The position numbers and the translations under genes were made by a program. A stretch of 30,228 bases of DNA, from contig MDYQ01000289.1 of the NCBI GenBank assembly GCA_003024175.1, positions 1 through 30,228 of the forward strand, given 5' to 3'. The DNA comes from Planoprotostelium fungivorum. Taxonomy: Eukaryota > Evosea > Variosea > Cavosteliida > Cavosteliaceae. The first letter of the stretch is position 1, and every line of letters begins with the position of its first letter. Positions 10,379-25,349 of the stretch are shown here, one piece after another. The notes beneath the pieces are model-generated. The model worked only from the letters and a program-made list of their open reading frames with translations, was not told the origin of the DNA and searched no databases.

Positions 10379-10644
10379 GATGATGTGCTTCTCTTCTGAT
10401 TCAAAGATCAGATGAGTAGAGTCAGAAAGAAAGATGTTTGCAAACATCACCTTGACAGCAGGTCGACCTGCTGCCAGATTTGCGGTTGGGCTTTGTACTT
10501 GGCATTTCTCGACTAGTTACCGAGCAGCACTCGCTAATAACCGTAAGATATACGATATCTCGCGGCAATTTAAGAACAGACAGGCCCGCGAATAAAGAGA
10601 GAAAAGGGATCGTCACAAGCCTCCGCATAGTTTAACAGGGCACC
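10379..10644. promoter_or_regulatory. Divergent intergenic promoter region with an 18-bp palindrome
   Basis: The 266 bases between the ATGs of the membrane-protein gene (-) and the sedolisin gene (+) must hold both promoters. They contain a perfect 18-bp palindrome, CAGCAGGTCGACCTGCTG, at 10456-10473. No clear TATA box was seen for either gene. Confidence 0.5.
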
Positions 10645-13114
10645 ATGAGAGTAACACCCGCTCTCTTGTTCTCTGTCTTATTCCTAGCCGTTTCGGCTGT
10701 CCAATTTGGCAATGTAAACGCTAAGCCAAGAGTGTCTATCGCTAGCCGATATGAGCTTCCCCACGGTTGGGTCCACACAGAGGATCCCTCCCACCAAGAT
10801 TCTGTAGAATTTATCATCCTTCTTAAGTGAGTGTCGTCCGTTATTTTTAACTCTCTACCGCATAATACCATATCGAAGCTTATGATCTTGTAGGCAACAA
10901 AACTTAGAGGCGCTGTCTGAGACCTTCGACTCTGTCAGCGATCCCCAGCATGCCAACTATGGAAAGTTTCTCACCTTCGAGGAGCTGAACCGTATGACCG
11001 CCCCTTCTGAGGCTGCCTTCTCTGCCGTCTCCGAGTGGTTGTCCAACTTTGAGGTCGAGACCACTCGCGGTGCCGATCACATCAAGGTGACCCCGATATG
11101 CAATCCCCCGTCCCATCCATTAACCCCATGCAGGTATCCACCAACGTTCAGACCGTCCAGAGAATGTTCTCCACTCAGATGAAGAACCATTTCCACATGG
11201 ACACCAAGAGAACCGTCATGAGAGCTCACGGCGACGTCTCCGTCCCCCACTCCATCTCTTCTCACGTCGACTTCATCGCTGGACTCACCGAGTTGTTCAC
11301 CGGTTCTTCTCAGGCCAAGTCCTACGGCAGAGCCCCCCGTCAAGAGCAGGAGATCATCATCACCCCCGAGCTGCTCAGAGCCTACTACAAGGTACCCAAC
11401 AACTTGGTTGGAAAGAACCCCAACAACCTCCAAGGCATCGCTGCCTTCAACGACTTCTTCTCTGAGGGTGCCCTCCAGGTGAAGAACATGCATTCTCATC
11501 TCCATCCGATCCCATCTGATCCATCGCAGGAGTTCATGCAAAAGTACAACGTTCCCGCCGTCAACATCAGCGTCGATGGAGAGAGCTGCCTTCCCAACTG
11601 TGATGAGGGAGAGAGCGATCTCGACATGCAGTACATGCTCGCCATGGCCCGCAACGTCGACCTCTTCTTCGTCCAGCAGGGTGCTAACTACTGGATCCTC
11701 CAGTTCGTCACCGAGGTACGTCCATCCTACCATCTACAACCCGCCATACTCACCCCCGCAGGTCACCCAGCGCCTCCCCCGTCTCCCCCTAGTCTTCTCC
11801 ATCTCTTACGGTTTCTCTGAGCTGGCACAATGCTCCGTAGCTACCGTGAACTGCGGCAAGTTGGGTTACACTGCCGAGCAGTACGTCACCCGCACGAACG
11901 TTGGACTTCAGAAGCTGGGTGCCGCCGGTGTCTCTGTTCTCGTCGCCGACGGTGATGATGGAGCCGCTTCCCTCGGTGCCGCCACCGGTAACTGTCCCAT
12001 CGATCCCAAGAGAGTGAGTTTCCCACCGAATCTCCCCTTCTCACCCCGATCAGTACTGCCCCGTCGGTGGTTGTGCCCACAAGACTTCTCTCTGCCCCGC
12101 TGTGACCATTGCAAACAGCCAGGGACAACAGTGCTTCTTCCCCAGCGGTATTGGATCTCTCGCCTGCCAGGCTGTCATCTCGGGTGCCGGTAATGCCGTA
12201 CAAGACGCCATGGAGGCCTTCGCCCAGCAGAACCAAGAGTGCCAGTGGAATTTGGACCAGGATGTCGCCCAGCAGCCTCACGTCTACTCTGCCTGCGAGT
12301 GCTCTCAGCTGAGAGAGGTCGAGTCCGAGGGTCTCACCATCTCTCCCTACACCTACGACCCCAAGAACGGTGCTCTCTTCGTCGCCGACTACCCCGCCAG
12401 CAGCCCTTACGTCACCAGGTGAGAGAAAACTCGGTGAAACCTCGCTGACAGGCCACAGTGTGGGAGCCACACAGTTCATCGCCTCGGCCGACGGTACCTC
12501 CATTGCCGGAGAGGTCGTCGCCAGCATCAAGACGGGATCACACATCACCACCGGTGGAGGTTTCTCTTCCTTCCAGCCCCAGCCCAAGTACCAGGCACAA
12601 GCCGTGGCACAGTGGCTGAAGCAGGCGAAGAAGGACGGCACCCTGCCCCCCTCTTACTCTTTCGACAAGAAGTTCAGAGCTTACCCCGATATCGCCTTCA
12701 ACGGTCACAACTACGCCGTCTTCCTATCCAAGTCCCAATCGGCAGAGTGCCCCTGGTGAGCTCCATCTACAACGTTGTAGACTGACTCTCCACAGTATCG
12801 AGACCCCCGTCGACGGTACCAGCGCCAGCTCCCCCGCCGTCGCCGGTCTCTTCACTCTCATCAACGATCAGCTGCTCAACGCTGGTAAGCCTCAGCTGGG
12901 TTTCTTGAACCCTCTCCTCTACCAGATGGCCGCAGAGAGCCCCAAGGCATTCAACGACATCACGCAGGGAGACACCAAGTGCAACAGAGGATACTGCTGC
13001 AAGTACGGATACAGCGCCGCCAAGGGATACGACCCCACGACTGGACTGGGCACCCCCAACTTTGTAGAGATGCTCAACTACATCAAGCTGAAGAAGGGAA
13101 TCACTTCCAGATAA
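10645..13114 (+). CDS. Sedolisin (peptidase S53), tripeptidyl-peptidase I-like
   Basis: Acid serine-carboxyl peptidase of family S53, eight exons (10645-10826, 10894-11086, 11134-11478, 11530-11715, 11762-12013, 12054-12418, 12459-12755, 12796-13114), 712 residues. A signal peptide (MRVTPALLFSVLFLAVSAV) precedes a pro-kumamolisin domain (DSVEFIILLKQQNLEALSE...ANYGKFLTFEEL) and the catalytic domain. Catalytic residues are visible: E268 and D272 in ESDLDMQ, the oxyanion Asp near 367 in VADGDDGA, and nucleophile S616 in DGTSASSPAVAG (usually SGTSAS). The calcium-site region (FNDITQGD...GYDPTTGLGTPNF) closes the protein. Codon use is strongly biased to C-ending codons, suggesting high expression. 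It is probably lysosomal or secreted. Introns are 40-67 nt. Confidence 0.95.
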
Positions 13115-13225
13115 AGAGTTTCTTCGCATGAGAATGCATGTTGCAGTCCTGTGTTTAAATGGTTCAAATTTTGATTTACAACGGAAGAATTCGGTCGATC
13201 ATCGTTAGTGATCGATCTACATCAA

Positions 13226-14229
13226 ATGCCCGGACCTCTCTCCATTCACGATTGGAAGAGAGATGGATTATCTCAAGTCGGTGAATACATCCACCCTGAT
13301 TGGCTTCTCGCAGATAGATCCGTCAGCATCGCTGTTGTCTTTCTCTATATTGCAGTCTTCTTCGTCCTGGATCGGGTAAACATACAAGCAAAGATCGAAC
13401 TAACGTGCAAAGAATACGAAAGCTTCTCAGCTGAGAGAGGGCTCAAGAAATGTGCTCTCCATCGTGCACAACGGAACGGCTCTGTTAGCAAGTCTACACA
13501 CCTTATATGAGATCTTTCTGACTCTGAAGTCTGTGAATCTATTAGATGAACCCTCTTATGGCACCCTCGTGATGGTGATTCCCACCATCATCGCACACTC
13601 TAAACCACTAAAGGCAGGGAGAATGATCTGGTTCTTCTTCGCGTGTCGCATCTTCCAGTTCTTTGGATCGGTGAGCCTTATGATCGATTGAAATCCAGTC
13701 TCTGACACAGACCACAGTTCTTCGGTCTGTTGAGAAGAGGACCCAACGGATTTGTCTACTCCGTTTGTTTCACTCACTGCGTCAACTTTTTCGTGTGGAG
13801 ATCCCTCGCCGAAGATGATCCAACACGACCAGGTGACTGATCTCCTCCATGTAAGACGTCTAAAACTTCTCCAGCACTCATCTTCGCCGGTATCAGCGCC
13901 CTGGGAGAGGCCATCATCTTTTCCATCTTCACCATCCAGTCTTTAGGTATCGACATCAGGTCCGCTCAACGCACATCCACCACTATCTTCCTCTTGACTA
14001 CCTCCATCAACGCCATACTGGCTTGGATGGTTCAGGCAGAGTGAGTCTCATCGGTGAGATGACGCGATGTTGACCACACGACAGAACAAAACTCTCCCAA
14101 ACCACAGAGAGGACGATGCTTCTATTTGCGATATCACAGACATTCCTCTCCTTCTTCTTCACGTTCAACCTCTTAAGACCGGAGCAGAAGCCTGCCGTCC
14201 AGGTCCGAAGAACCACGAAACAGAAATAA
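13226..14229 (+). CDS. ELO (fatty-acid elongase)-like membrane protein, His-box lost
   Basis: Five exons (13226-13375, 13431-13670, 13718-13832, 13875-14040, 14085-14229) give 271 residues, the usual ELO length. The layout follows elongases of the GNS1/SUR4 family: a short N terminus, helix 1 (SVSIAVVFLYIAVFFVLD), a LREGSRNVLSIVHNGTALLASLHTLYE block like the family's R..L..HN..L motif, a W-FF...F.FF segment (GRMIWFFFACRIFQFFGSFF) before LLRRGPNG, and C-terminal helices ending LFAISQTFLSFFFTFN. Where elongases carry the catalytic HxxHH box, this protein has FTHCVNFF, so elongase activity is doubtful. The assignment rests on pattern and topology and is moderate. It starts 111 bases after the sedolisin stop, on the same strand. 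Confidence 0.6.
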
Positions 14230-14604
14230 AACCATAGGGAGTGAAGTGTTGCATCAGTGTCGGTGCGTGATGTCACTGAGGGCTTTGGGAGTGCTAGATC
14301 GCCAGATTAAGAAGTGCTGGTGACTATCACATCGTTGATTTTCAATTTGGAATGTGAAATAAAATCCAAGCAGCTCCATTTATTGTGTGGGTCCAATTGG
14401 TGATGCAATGAGCCGAGATCTGTGTCGAGTGAGGTCACACACTTTCTCAATCGGTGAGGGGAGGGGTTTAGATTCGGAGAATCTCGTATAATCTCAGATC
14501 TTACGAACACCTCAAGAGGTGAAGTGAAAACGGAAGCACCTTACACATTCAAGGTATCTAGAAGAGAAGCTGCGCATCACGATCGTGACGGTCACGAGAG
14601 CATC
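14230..14604. other. Intergenic region between ELO-like and DUF4832 genes
   Basis: About 375 bases presumably holding the 3' flank of the ELO-like gene and the promoter of the next gene. An AT-rich TATAAT at about 14486 is the only promoter-like word. An upstream in-frame ATG at 14524 exists, but the signal peptide begins at 14605. Confidence 0.4.
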
Positions 14605-16111
14605 ATGCCTCTCCTCTTTCATCTGACACTGGCGGTGCTGGTGATCCTCGTACAGACTTCACGCCTCGAACTCTCCTTCTCACAAGACATCTCGAAGACA
14701 TCACGTAACCCGTTCAGAGGGTTCGTGAGCTTCTCACAGACGACAAATCCGAAGACGACTGCCTTTCCCACCTCCATGGAGTTTACATACATCGCTATGT
14801 CTTCTATCAATCCGGCAGATGGTTCGTATGATTGGACGGTCATAGAGGAGCTCGCCAACGCTGCCGCTGGAAGAGGCAACCACCTGGTATTTCGCATCCA
14901 CACAGACTTTCCTGGCTTGGGCTCTTCGCTTCCGCAGTATCTCACACAAGGTGACAGTGTACTCCCGACACCAACCACTCAACATACACAGGACGCAACA
15001 GAGTAAAGACGTTCCCCTATTCAGCATACGGAGGTGGCTATTCGCCAGATTACAGTGACACGAGACTCTTGAGTGCCATGGTTGCTCTGATCGAGAATCT
15101 GGGGAGACAATACGACGGAGACCACAGGATCGCCTCCATACAAATTGGACTGTTGGGGTTCTGGGGCGAGTGGCATACGACGGTAGACGAAGGTCTGAAA
15201 CCTCCATTCGCACCGCGAGATGTCCAATTGGCAGTTCTCAACGCGTGGTCCACATCATTCAACTCCACCATGCTAGTCAACACCGACGAAGAGTATCAGT
15301 ATTGGTCTACCGCAGAAGATGAGTCCCAGAAGAGTGGACAAGATCGGTTCGTCAACATCGGGCGTTTCGATTGCGGTTATGGAATGGGATCATTCAATGA
15401 GAGCGATCCAGAGAACCCAGACCACTTTTACCACAGGACTGTATCGTCTGGTGATGCGGTTGCATGGAGACACACCATGAGAGGAGGAGAGGTGTGTATC
15501 ACATCCACACCACCTTCTGATGAAGAACGAAGTTGCAACCGGCCATCCTCTCTGCTCAATTCCAGGATCCCACACCCATCGAGGAGTTCTTACCATCCGT
15601 CGCGGCCCTCCATACGTCATGGCTGCTGGCCGGCCCCATCTTCGAGCGCTACGAGCCAACTACCTCCGCTGCCTACGAAGCTTCCTTCCACCTGGGTTAC
15701 AATTTCTACCTCTCCTCTCTCTCCATCACATCACGACCGAACAACATCTCCTACGAAGTGCTCGCATGCATCACCAACACTGGAGTCGCACCTTTCTACT
15801 ATCCCCTCTATGTACGCGCAAGCATCAACGAAGGGGACGAACACGTCTTAGAGGGCAGTCCCAACAGCTACGGCGGCGGCTCATCTGCATGTGTGTCCAG
15901 TGTCTTGTCAGTGCCGTCATCGTCATCACGCCCCACACTCCGTCTCTGGCTCGATAGTCCCAACGCTCTAACCACGAACCCGATTTTTCTTGGAAATTCT
16001 AACGTCGATTGGATGGGGAGGGTCGCGATCGAGATGAAGAGGAACAGAGAAACGGGGGCGCTGATCATCAGGGGTAGCACGAAGAGCCAACAGAATGTAT
16101 CGAACTTGTAG
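14605..16111 (+). CDS. Secreted DUF4832/DUF4874-type protein
   Basis: Three exons (14605-14950, 14992-15491, 15533-16111; introns of 41 nt each) encode 474 residues. A signal peptide (MPLLFHLTLAVLVILVQTSR) is followed by NPFRGFVSF, the NPxRGF hallmark of DUF4874. Next come a glycosidase-like barrel segment (IGLLGFWGEWH, with GEW at a strand end), FVNIGRFDCGYGMG, MRGGELQPA and a C-terminal beta-rich DUF4832-like half (ISYEVLACITNTGVAPFYYPLYVR, then RLWLDSP). Many members of this family are predicted secreted polysaccharide-active or cell-wall proteins, but no reaction is established. The ATG at 14605 was chosen because it starts the signal peptide. The long final exon has no internal stop. Confidence 0.75.
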
Positions 16112-16114
16112 AAG

Positions 16115-16124
16115 TATATAAATA
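16115..16124 (+). promoter_or_regulatory. TATA-like sequence TATATAAATA
   Basis: Lies four bases after the DUF4832 gene stop and about 330 bases upstream of the first in-frame ATG of the SPRY-ankyrin gene. It could be that gene's core promoter with a long leader or upstream exon, or merely AT-rich 3' flank. Confidence 0.25.
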
Positions 16125-16453
16125 GAGTGTACATATGGACGTGTCGCTGTCGTCCGGTGACTTCCACCAGGAAGAATAATGGCTGAAATCTGCGATTCGC
16201 GTGTATGGGTTTCGCTTTTGGGGCTTTCAAACTAACACATGAGCGACCAAGAAGGTACATCAATAATGAACCTCTTCATACGTATAAATCTCTGTGCGAT
16301 ATCGTCGAGATATCGGGTTGATGGATGATATAAAGATGTTGACGCTTCCTAGGATTGGATGGTGAAGAACACATTGTCGGTTCTGAAGAGGACGATTCAC
16401 ATAGAAGATTAGAGACCCTCGAAGAGCCCCTCGAGAGTAAGATCGAATGTATA

Positions 16454-19400
16454 ATGTTCGTCCAATCTCAAGGTTCTTCAGGAAGAGAATTTAAATGGTC
16501 TTCGAATCGAGCCCGTTGTGCACCGAGCATAGAAGTCAGCCCCGACGAAACAATCGCATTTCGCCCGGCAAATCAAGGAAAGAACCCAGCAGTGCTGGCC
16601 ACTGAACCATTGACGTCAGACAGACCCCACTTTCGGGTGCAGGTGAGTTCAGACGATTTACTCTCCAATTGAGAATCGTCTCTGATGATACGGAAGGTGA
16701 CAAACTTGGGCTCATGGATAGGAATTGGTACGTCTATCGCGCCAGTTTATGTCATTCTCTTCTCATCGGTTCGCATGTGTTCCATCTTTTAATCATCACA
16801 GGTGTGGCTGATGATGAATTTATCGTCGACGGTGCCGCTGTATTGGGAAGCCAGGTGAGATCACATCCAAACTGCCGATCACTGTAATGCATCGTAGTGT
16901 TACGATCCTCCCTCACCATCCTCCCTTCCATCCTCTTATCTTCACAGATTCCCACGCCAGCCGGTTCACAGATACAGAGCATCAACAGTTCCTACTTTTG
17001 TCAAAAGTCATCCAAGATCAGAATCGCCAGCGGCCGCACGAAGAAGGTGAGAGACCTTCTCTATGCTTCTGACAAGTTCCAAGGCATCAAGAATGAACAC
17101 GAACGATATCATTGATGTGGCTGTGGACTACGACTCTGCCGGACGCAAGTTGAAGTTCTTCTACTGGCTGAACGAGCAACTGCAAGGATGCGTCGATATT
17201 TTCATCGAGCCGATCATACTGGCCAAGCAGGCTATCAGAGCTGACGAGTGAGTCGACTTTGATTCACTTTTCAAAATGATGAGAGCGAAATCGGATTTCA
17301 GCTGAACGTGAGATGCCTCGAGAAGGTTCTGAATGGAAGACAGTGAGGGATACTCCCAGGTCGATTTCAACAGTATCTCGTTAGACACGTTACGTCTGTA
17401 TCCTTGTGTGTGCCTCTCTGTTGGTTCATCGGTGGCATTCAAAAACGATGACAGACCCAGACTCTACCTCACCATCGAGAAGAAGCAGGTGAGTCCATCA
17501 CGAGAATTCAATACCCTTCCGATCGATTGACTCGTTGTAGACAGATCCGTGGCGTTGGTCCGTCTCGAATGAACGTAAAGCGACGACCATCGCCATCTCA
17601 CGGTGAGTTCCTCTTCATCAGAACGCGACCCTCTCATCAGAATGCAACCCTGAAGACAAAAGGGATGGACTCATCGCTACACGCGTCAGCAGTGACTCTA
17701 GGAATCCATCTGTCTTCACAGATCAACCTCTCACAAAAGCCAATCCACACTTTCGCGTTCAGATCACCAAACTCGGGCTGTGGATCGGAATCGGTGATCA
17801 AAATCCGACGTACCGGAGCGTAACCGATCGCAGGTGTCGCAGATGCGAACTTTGTACTGCAGGACAATGTCGTATTGGGAAGCCAACAGAACTGCGTCAA
17901 CAGCTCTTACTTCTGTCAGAATACGTGTAAGATCAGAATGAACGGAGAGGAGATGAAGGACGTCACGAGAGTCTTCGTCAACGACTTTTTAGACGTCCTC
18001 GTTGACTTTGACAACGACAGTATCCTCTCATCCATTCCATCTATCGTCCATTCTTCCTTGACGAGACAGACATCTTCTACTGGTTGAACGAGAGGCTGCA
18101 GGGATACATCTCTTGCAAGTGTCATCACCTGATGGAAGGTGAGCTGTATCCCGTCGTCAATCTGTCGACACAGACGGAGGTGAGGAGAAGGATGGAGGGA
18201 AACGTATTCATTCAATCAGGTCATGCTGCGAGTGTATGACCGACCCACGCTCTACATGCCCATCGAGAGACCGAAGGAGCCAAAAAAATCGCTCGTGCTG
18301 GAATCGAAAGGTGGGTCACTGCAGGGCTTCCGTTACGCGATGAATCGTGTCACTCCTTCCGTACTGCAAGAGGCGAAGAACGACATGCTGTTCGCCGCTC
18401 TACAAGGTGTGGCGAGTCGTAGATGGAAGATTCTGAGAAGAGTAGGGTACAAGAGTAAGGTGAGGGAGCAGAACTACCACGAGGTACCGCAGGAGACGAG
18501 GATTCTGATTCTACTGGCCCATGCGTACGATAAGTCGAGTCATTTTTACATGCTGCCCAGAGAGATCTTATCCTACATCTTTGAATTGGGTGAGTGATGC
18601 TCTATCTTGATCGTCACCGCGGAGATGTGATGATCGTGACCGATGATGCATGAGATGGATGCTGATGGAGAATAGGGGCGGTACAATATCAACATCACGA
18701 GATCATCAAATACTTGGTCATCAAGGAGAAGGCCAACGTGGATGACATCGAAGTGAACAGTCGCCACCAATATCCATTCACCATCGCGTGTGAGATTGGA
18801 AACATCGAGCTCCTCAAGTTGTTCATCGCTCACGGTGCCACACTGGTGATTACATCCCTCCATATCATCACCATCCTATCAACCTCTTATCAAATCATCA
18901 TTTCACTCTATCACATCTCTATTATTGTCTAGTGAACATAACGAATGCACGATTCATCAAATGATTATGATGATGAAGAGGATCAGGATGATATGCGAGG
19001 GCAGAAGGCTATCTACGGTGCAGTGTCAGGTCTGAAGGCGGCAGTCAACGACAGAGACCCCATCCGAATCAAAAAGTTTGTGCAGGAGACTTTCTTCTTG
19101 ATCGAAGAGATCCACATCAAGCCGGACATCGAGGTGAGAGACCTCGCGATGACATCATCTGACGTCACGCAGGTGCTCGTAGCAGCGTCTAAATCTGGAG
19201 ACCTGTCACTGGTGAAGCTGCTGGTAGAGAAGCATGAAATCTGTCCCAGGGTACTGGATAACGTCTACTCTCCCCTCATGGCTGCATCAGAGGAGGGAGA
19301 CAAGAACATTGTAGAATGTGAGTATCGTAATCATGTACGTAGCTAACAGTGGTAGACCTGCTGGAGAATGGAGCGGGAGATAGCATCACGTCAAGGTACA

Positions 19401-19549
19401 TGCAGAAGACAGCGAGGGACTATGCAAAGAACAACGACCACATGGAGGTGGTGAGGACACTCAAGAGACACGAAGAGAAACGGTCCAAGTTGGGGAAGAT
19501 GAAGCAGTTTTTCATCGGTTGGGGCAAGGGAAAGGGAGCAGCGATATAA
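16454..19549 (+). CDS. Tandem SPRY-domain and ankyrin-repeat protein
   Basis: Fifteen exons (first 16454-16642, last 19350-19549; most introns 32-96 nt) assemble to about 735 residues. Two successive SPRY-like domains share the same landmarks: HFRVQVTNLGSWIGIGVAD and HFRVQITKLGLWIGIGVAD; SSYFCQ; NDIIDVAVDYD and NDFLDVLVDFD; FYWLNEQLQG and FYWLNERLQG; LYPCVCLS and LYPVVNLS. A linker containing MLPREILSYIFELG leads into ankyrin-type helices (YPFTIACEIGNIELLKLFIAHGATL, LVAASKSGDLSLVKLLVEKH, YSPLMAASEEGDKNIVEL) and a basic tail. SPRY and ankyrin modules bind proteins, so an adaptor or ubiquitin-ligase substrate role is plausible but not shown. The start is uncertain: open frame extends upstream to about 16345, where an acceptor-like CTAG could mark an earlier exon. 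The intron before exon 13 (18846-18980) is the least secure. Confidence 0.75.
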
Positions 19550-19604
19550 AAAGAGTTTTCGAACATATCCCCTCAAACGTGCAATGTATTCAGAGAGATC
19601 CAAT

Positions 19605-23166
<3,562 letters not shown>

Positions 23167-23250
23167 GTTGTCTGGTTCAATTTGTATTCGTTGTCCACAT
23201 TCACGTGGAACTTTTCCTCTGAATCTGAATGACATCACGTGGACTTCCAT

Positions 23251-25349
23251 TTATTTCTTTGTCAGAGGCATGTACCATTCTTCACTGAGGCCAGCCTTTC
23301 TCCTGTCTTCTTCGTTGAACGGTGGCTTCAGGGGTCCTCTGAAATACTTTCTCACGAGTGCTTGGAAGTGTTCCACCTGTCTCTGTCATCACGAAGCCAG
23401 GAGATGGAAGGTGCGGATCGATGTGAGATGGAATTCACCTTGTCGATGGGAGGAACGGAGTTCTCACACATCCAAGCGAACCACTTGTGACCCGCTCCAA
23501 CGTGCGTGATCTCATCATCGTGGATGATCTTCAGGGTCTTCACGGACTCCTCATCCTTTGCCCTCTCGAACCTTTACGATGTTTCAATCCCCTCCGTTCG
23601 ATCCATCTCTCACTTTGCGATGGTGGCGGGATTGACATCTAGACCTCTGGCTTCGTGCACCATGTGAACGATGGCCAGTCGACACAAGAGATCGTGACTC
23701 GTTGTTGTGGCAGACTCCCACAGACCATTGTGAACTGGAAGGGCTCCGAATTCAGAGCCGAGGGCCTTCATTCTCTCGTTCAAGATGGTGAAGTGCTTCG
23801 ACTCGTCCAGTGCAACCTGCTCATCATCAGAGGGTCTATCAGTGGAGTGTGACTCACCTTGATGAAATCAGTGAAGAACTCTCTGGGTAGAGGTAGGTCA
23901 GAGCCCAGTGTTCGTGTTCCTGCGAACCTGGAGAGTGTGAGTGTCGTTTTCAGATACAAAAGAGGCTGTTCACCTGGCGACGATGTCCCAAGCCAAATCG
24001 ATGGCCCACTGTTCGATGTTGGCGAGGGAGTGCAACAGAGCGATACGACTGGCCTCAGTTCCTCCCTTTCCCCTCTTACCTTCTTTGCCGATCGGTACTA
24101 CGTTCAGCCTGCGATGTTCTCAGATTCTGATGTTTCATCAAATGTGATGATGTGATCACGTGATGATCATGAGACAGGATGAACAGAGCAAGTGATTGCG
24201 TAGAGTACGTGCCTGGCATCCCTGGGTGGTTCATCTGGCACGTTGACGATGCTTCCAGTCACGTGATCTATCTTCCCCTCGTTCCACAACTTCCCGGCCT
24301 CTCGACTGGTTGCCACCTTTTCCCTTCAATCTCCTCCCTCATTCTCATTTTCACCTTTTGTATGGGATCTGATGTATTGAGGACAAGTACGGCCCACTCA
24401 ACCAGAGTCCTTGGTGTCTCTGCAAGTGTTCAGTTCGGTGGATCGTGATGATCTCCATCTCACCTTGTATTCCCATTCTTTCGACTTCTCTCTCGATCTC
24501 TTTACAATCTTCGTTCGCTTTCTTCTTTCTGCGCCGACCAGTGGTCATGTCTATCGAGCATTAACTTTGCGATGGCATTGTGTGTGTGTCTCACCAACTG
24601 GTCTCTTCTCGACGATCAATTTCAGATCAGATCTCAGTCCAGTGTGAATGCTGATGTCGTCTTGATCGGTCAGTGATGTGGGACATGTCGATCGCGTTAC
24701 CTCCGTCTTCGGTGACATCATAAGTACAAGCCTTGAAACCGTGTGTCGAATTACCATCGTTCAGAGAGAATTCAAATTCATGATATGGGCAGATGACTGG
24801 ACGATCGTAAGATGGATGATGCGCGTGATAAGACTCGCCCACTCTCCCTTGTTCTGGCCAATCTTCTATGTCACCGACAGCTAAGTTACCTCCGCTGTGA
24901 GGGCAGACTGTTTCCATGCAGTAAAATTTGTCGTCATCGAGTTTGAACAACACCAGTTCTAACGTCTAAAGGAGGTGTTATGTCTCGCACTCGTTCCCTC
25001 CGACACATTACCTCCTGCGGAGGTGCAATGTTGTCAGACGAAGACTCTTCGGTTCCATGGATGGTGAGGTATGTCCTCTCTGTAAACTCGCTCTTCTTTC
25101 CCACGCACACTGCCATGTGATGTTTGAGAATCACATCTTTTCCTAAAACACGCGAAAACAAACAGCCAGTGAAAGGTGATGATCAGGTTTCAGATCGCCA
25201 GAGAACCAACCTACCGTCTTTGCGATCTGGGTGTGTTCTTCGTATTCGTGTCCAAAACGAAGGCTAGAGGAAATCGCATCGACTTTCACGACTGACTTCG
25301 AATGAACAAAAATGATACGATGCACGATCCTTTCATTGATGAGATGCAT
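23251..25349 (-). CDS. Rieske [2Fe-2S] domain fused to DUF455 ferritin-like protein
   Basis: Twelve exons with matching phases (first 25349-25211, then 25142-25012, 24965-24701, 24660-24595, 24550-24464; last 23376-23251) give about 507 residues. Near residue 111 is a Rieske cluster motif CPHS, paired with CPYH about 38 residues later, a wider gap than usual. After YDVTEDGDDISIHTGL, a 44-nt intron (24594-24551) leads in frame to a DUF455 domain: TLVEWAVLVLNTSDP, SRIALLHSLANIEQWAIDLAWDI, RTLGSDLPLP, VALDESKHFTILNERM, VHEARGLDVNPATI, IIHDDEITHVGAGHKWF, ending PPFNEEDRRKAGLSEEWYMPL. The Glu/His pairs look like a diiron site. The 24212-24109 intron appears to use a GC donor. The start is uncertain: ATG 25349 overlaps the upstream stop, and ATG 25116 is an in-frame alternative. 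If the 24551 intron is not used, these are two genes separated by two bases. Confidence 0.75.

Noticed and set aside
14524-14604. Upstream ATG extending the DUF4832 protein by 27 residues
   Set aside because: It would bury the signal peptide behind a polar, charged extension; ATG 14605 is more plausible.
24551-24953. Separate Rieske gene ending at 24551
   Set aside because: Possible, but it would leave a two-base intergenic gap; a standard 44-nt intron joins it in frame to DUF455, so fusion is preferred.
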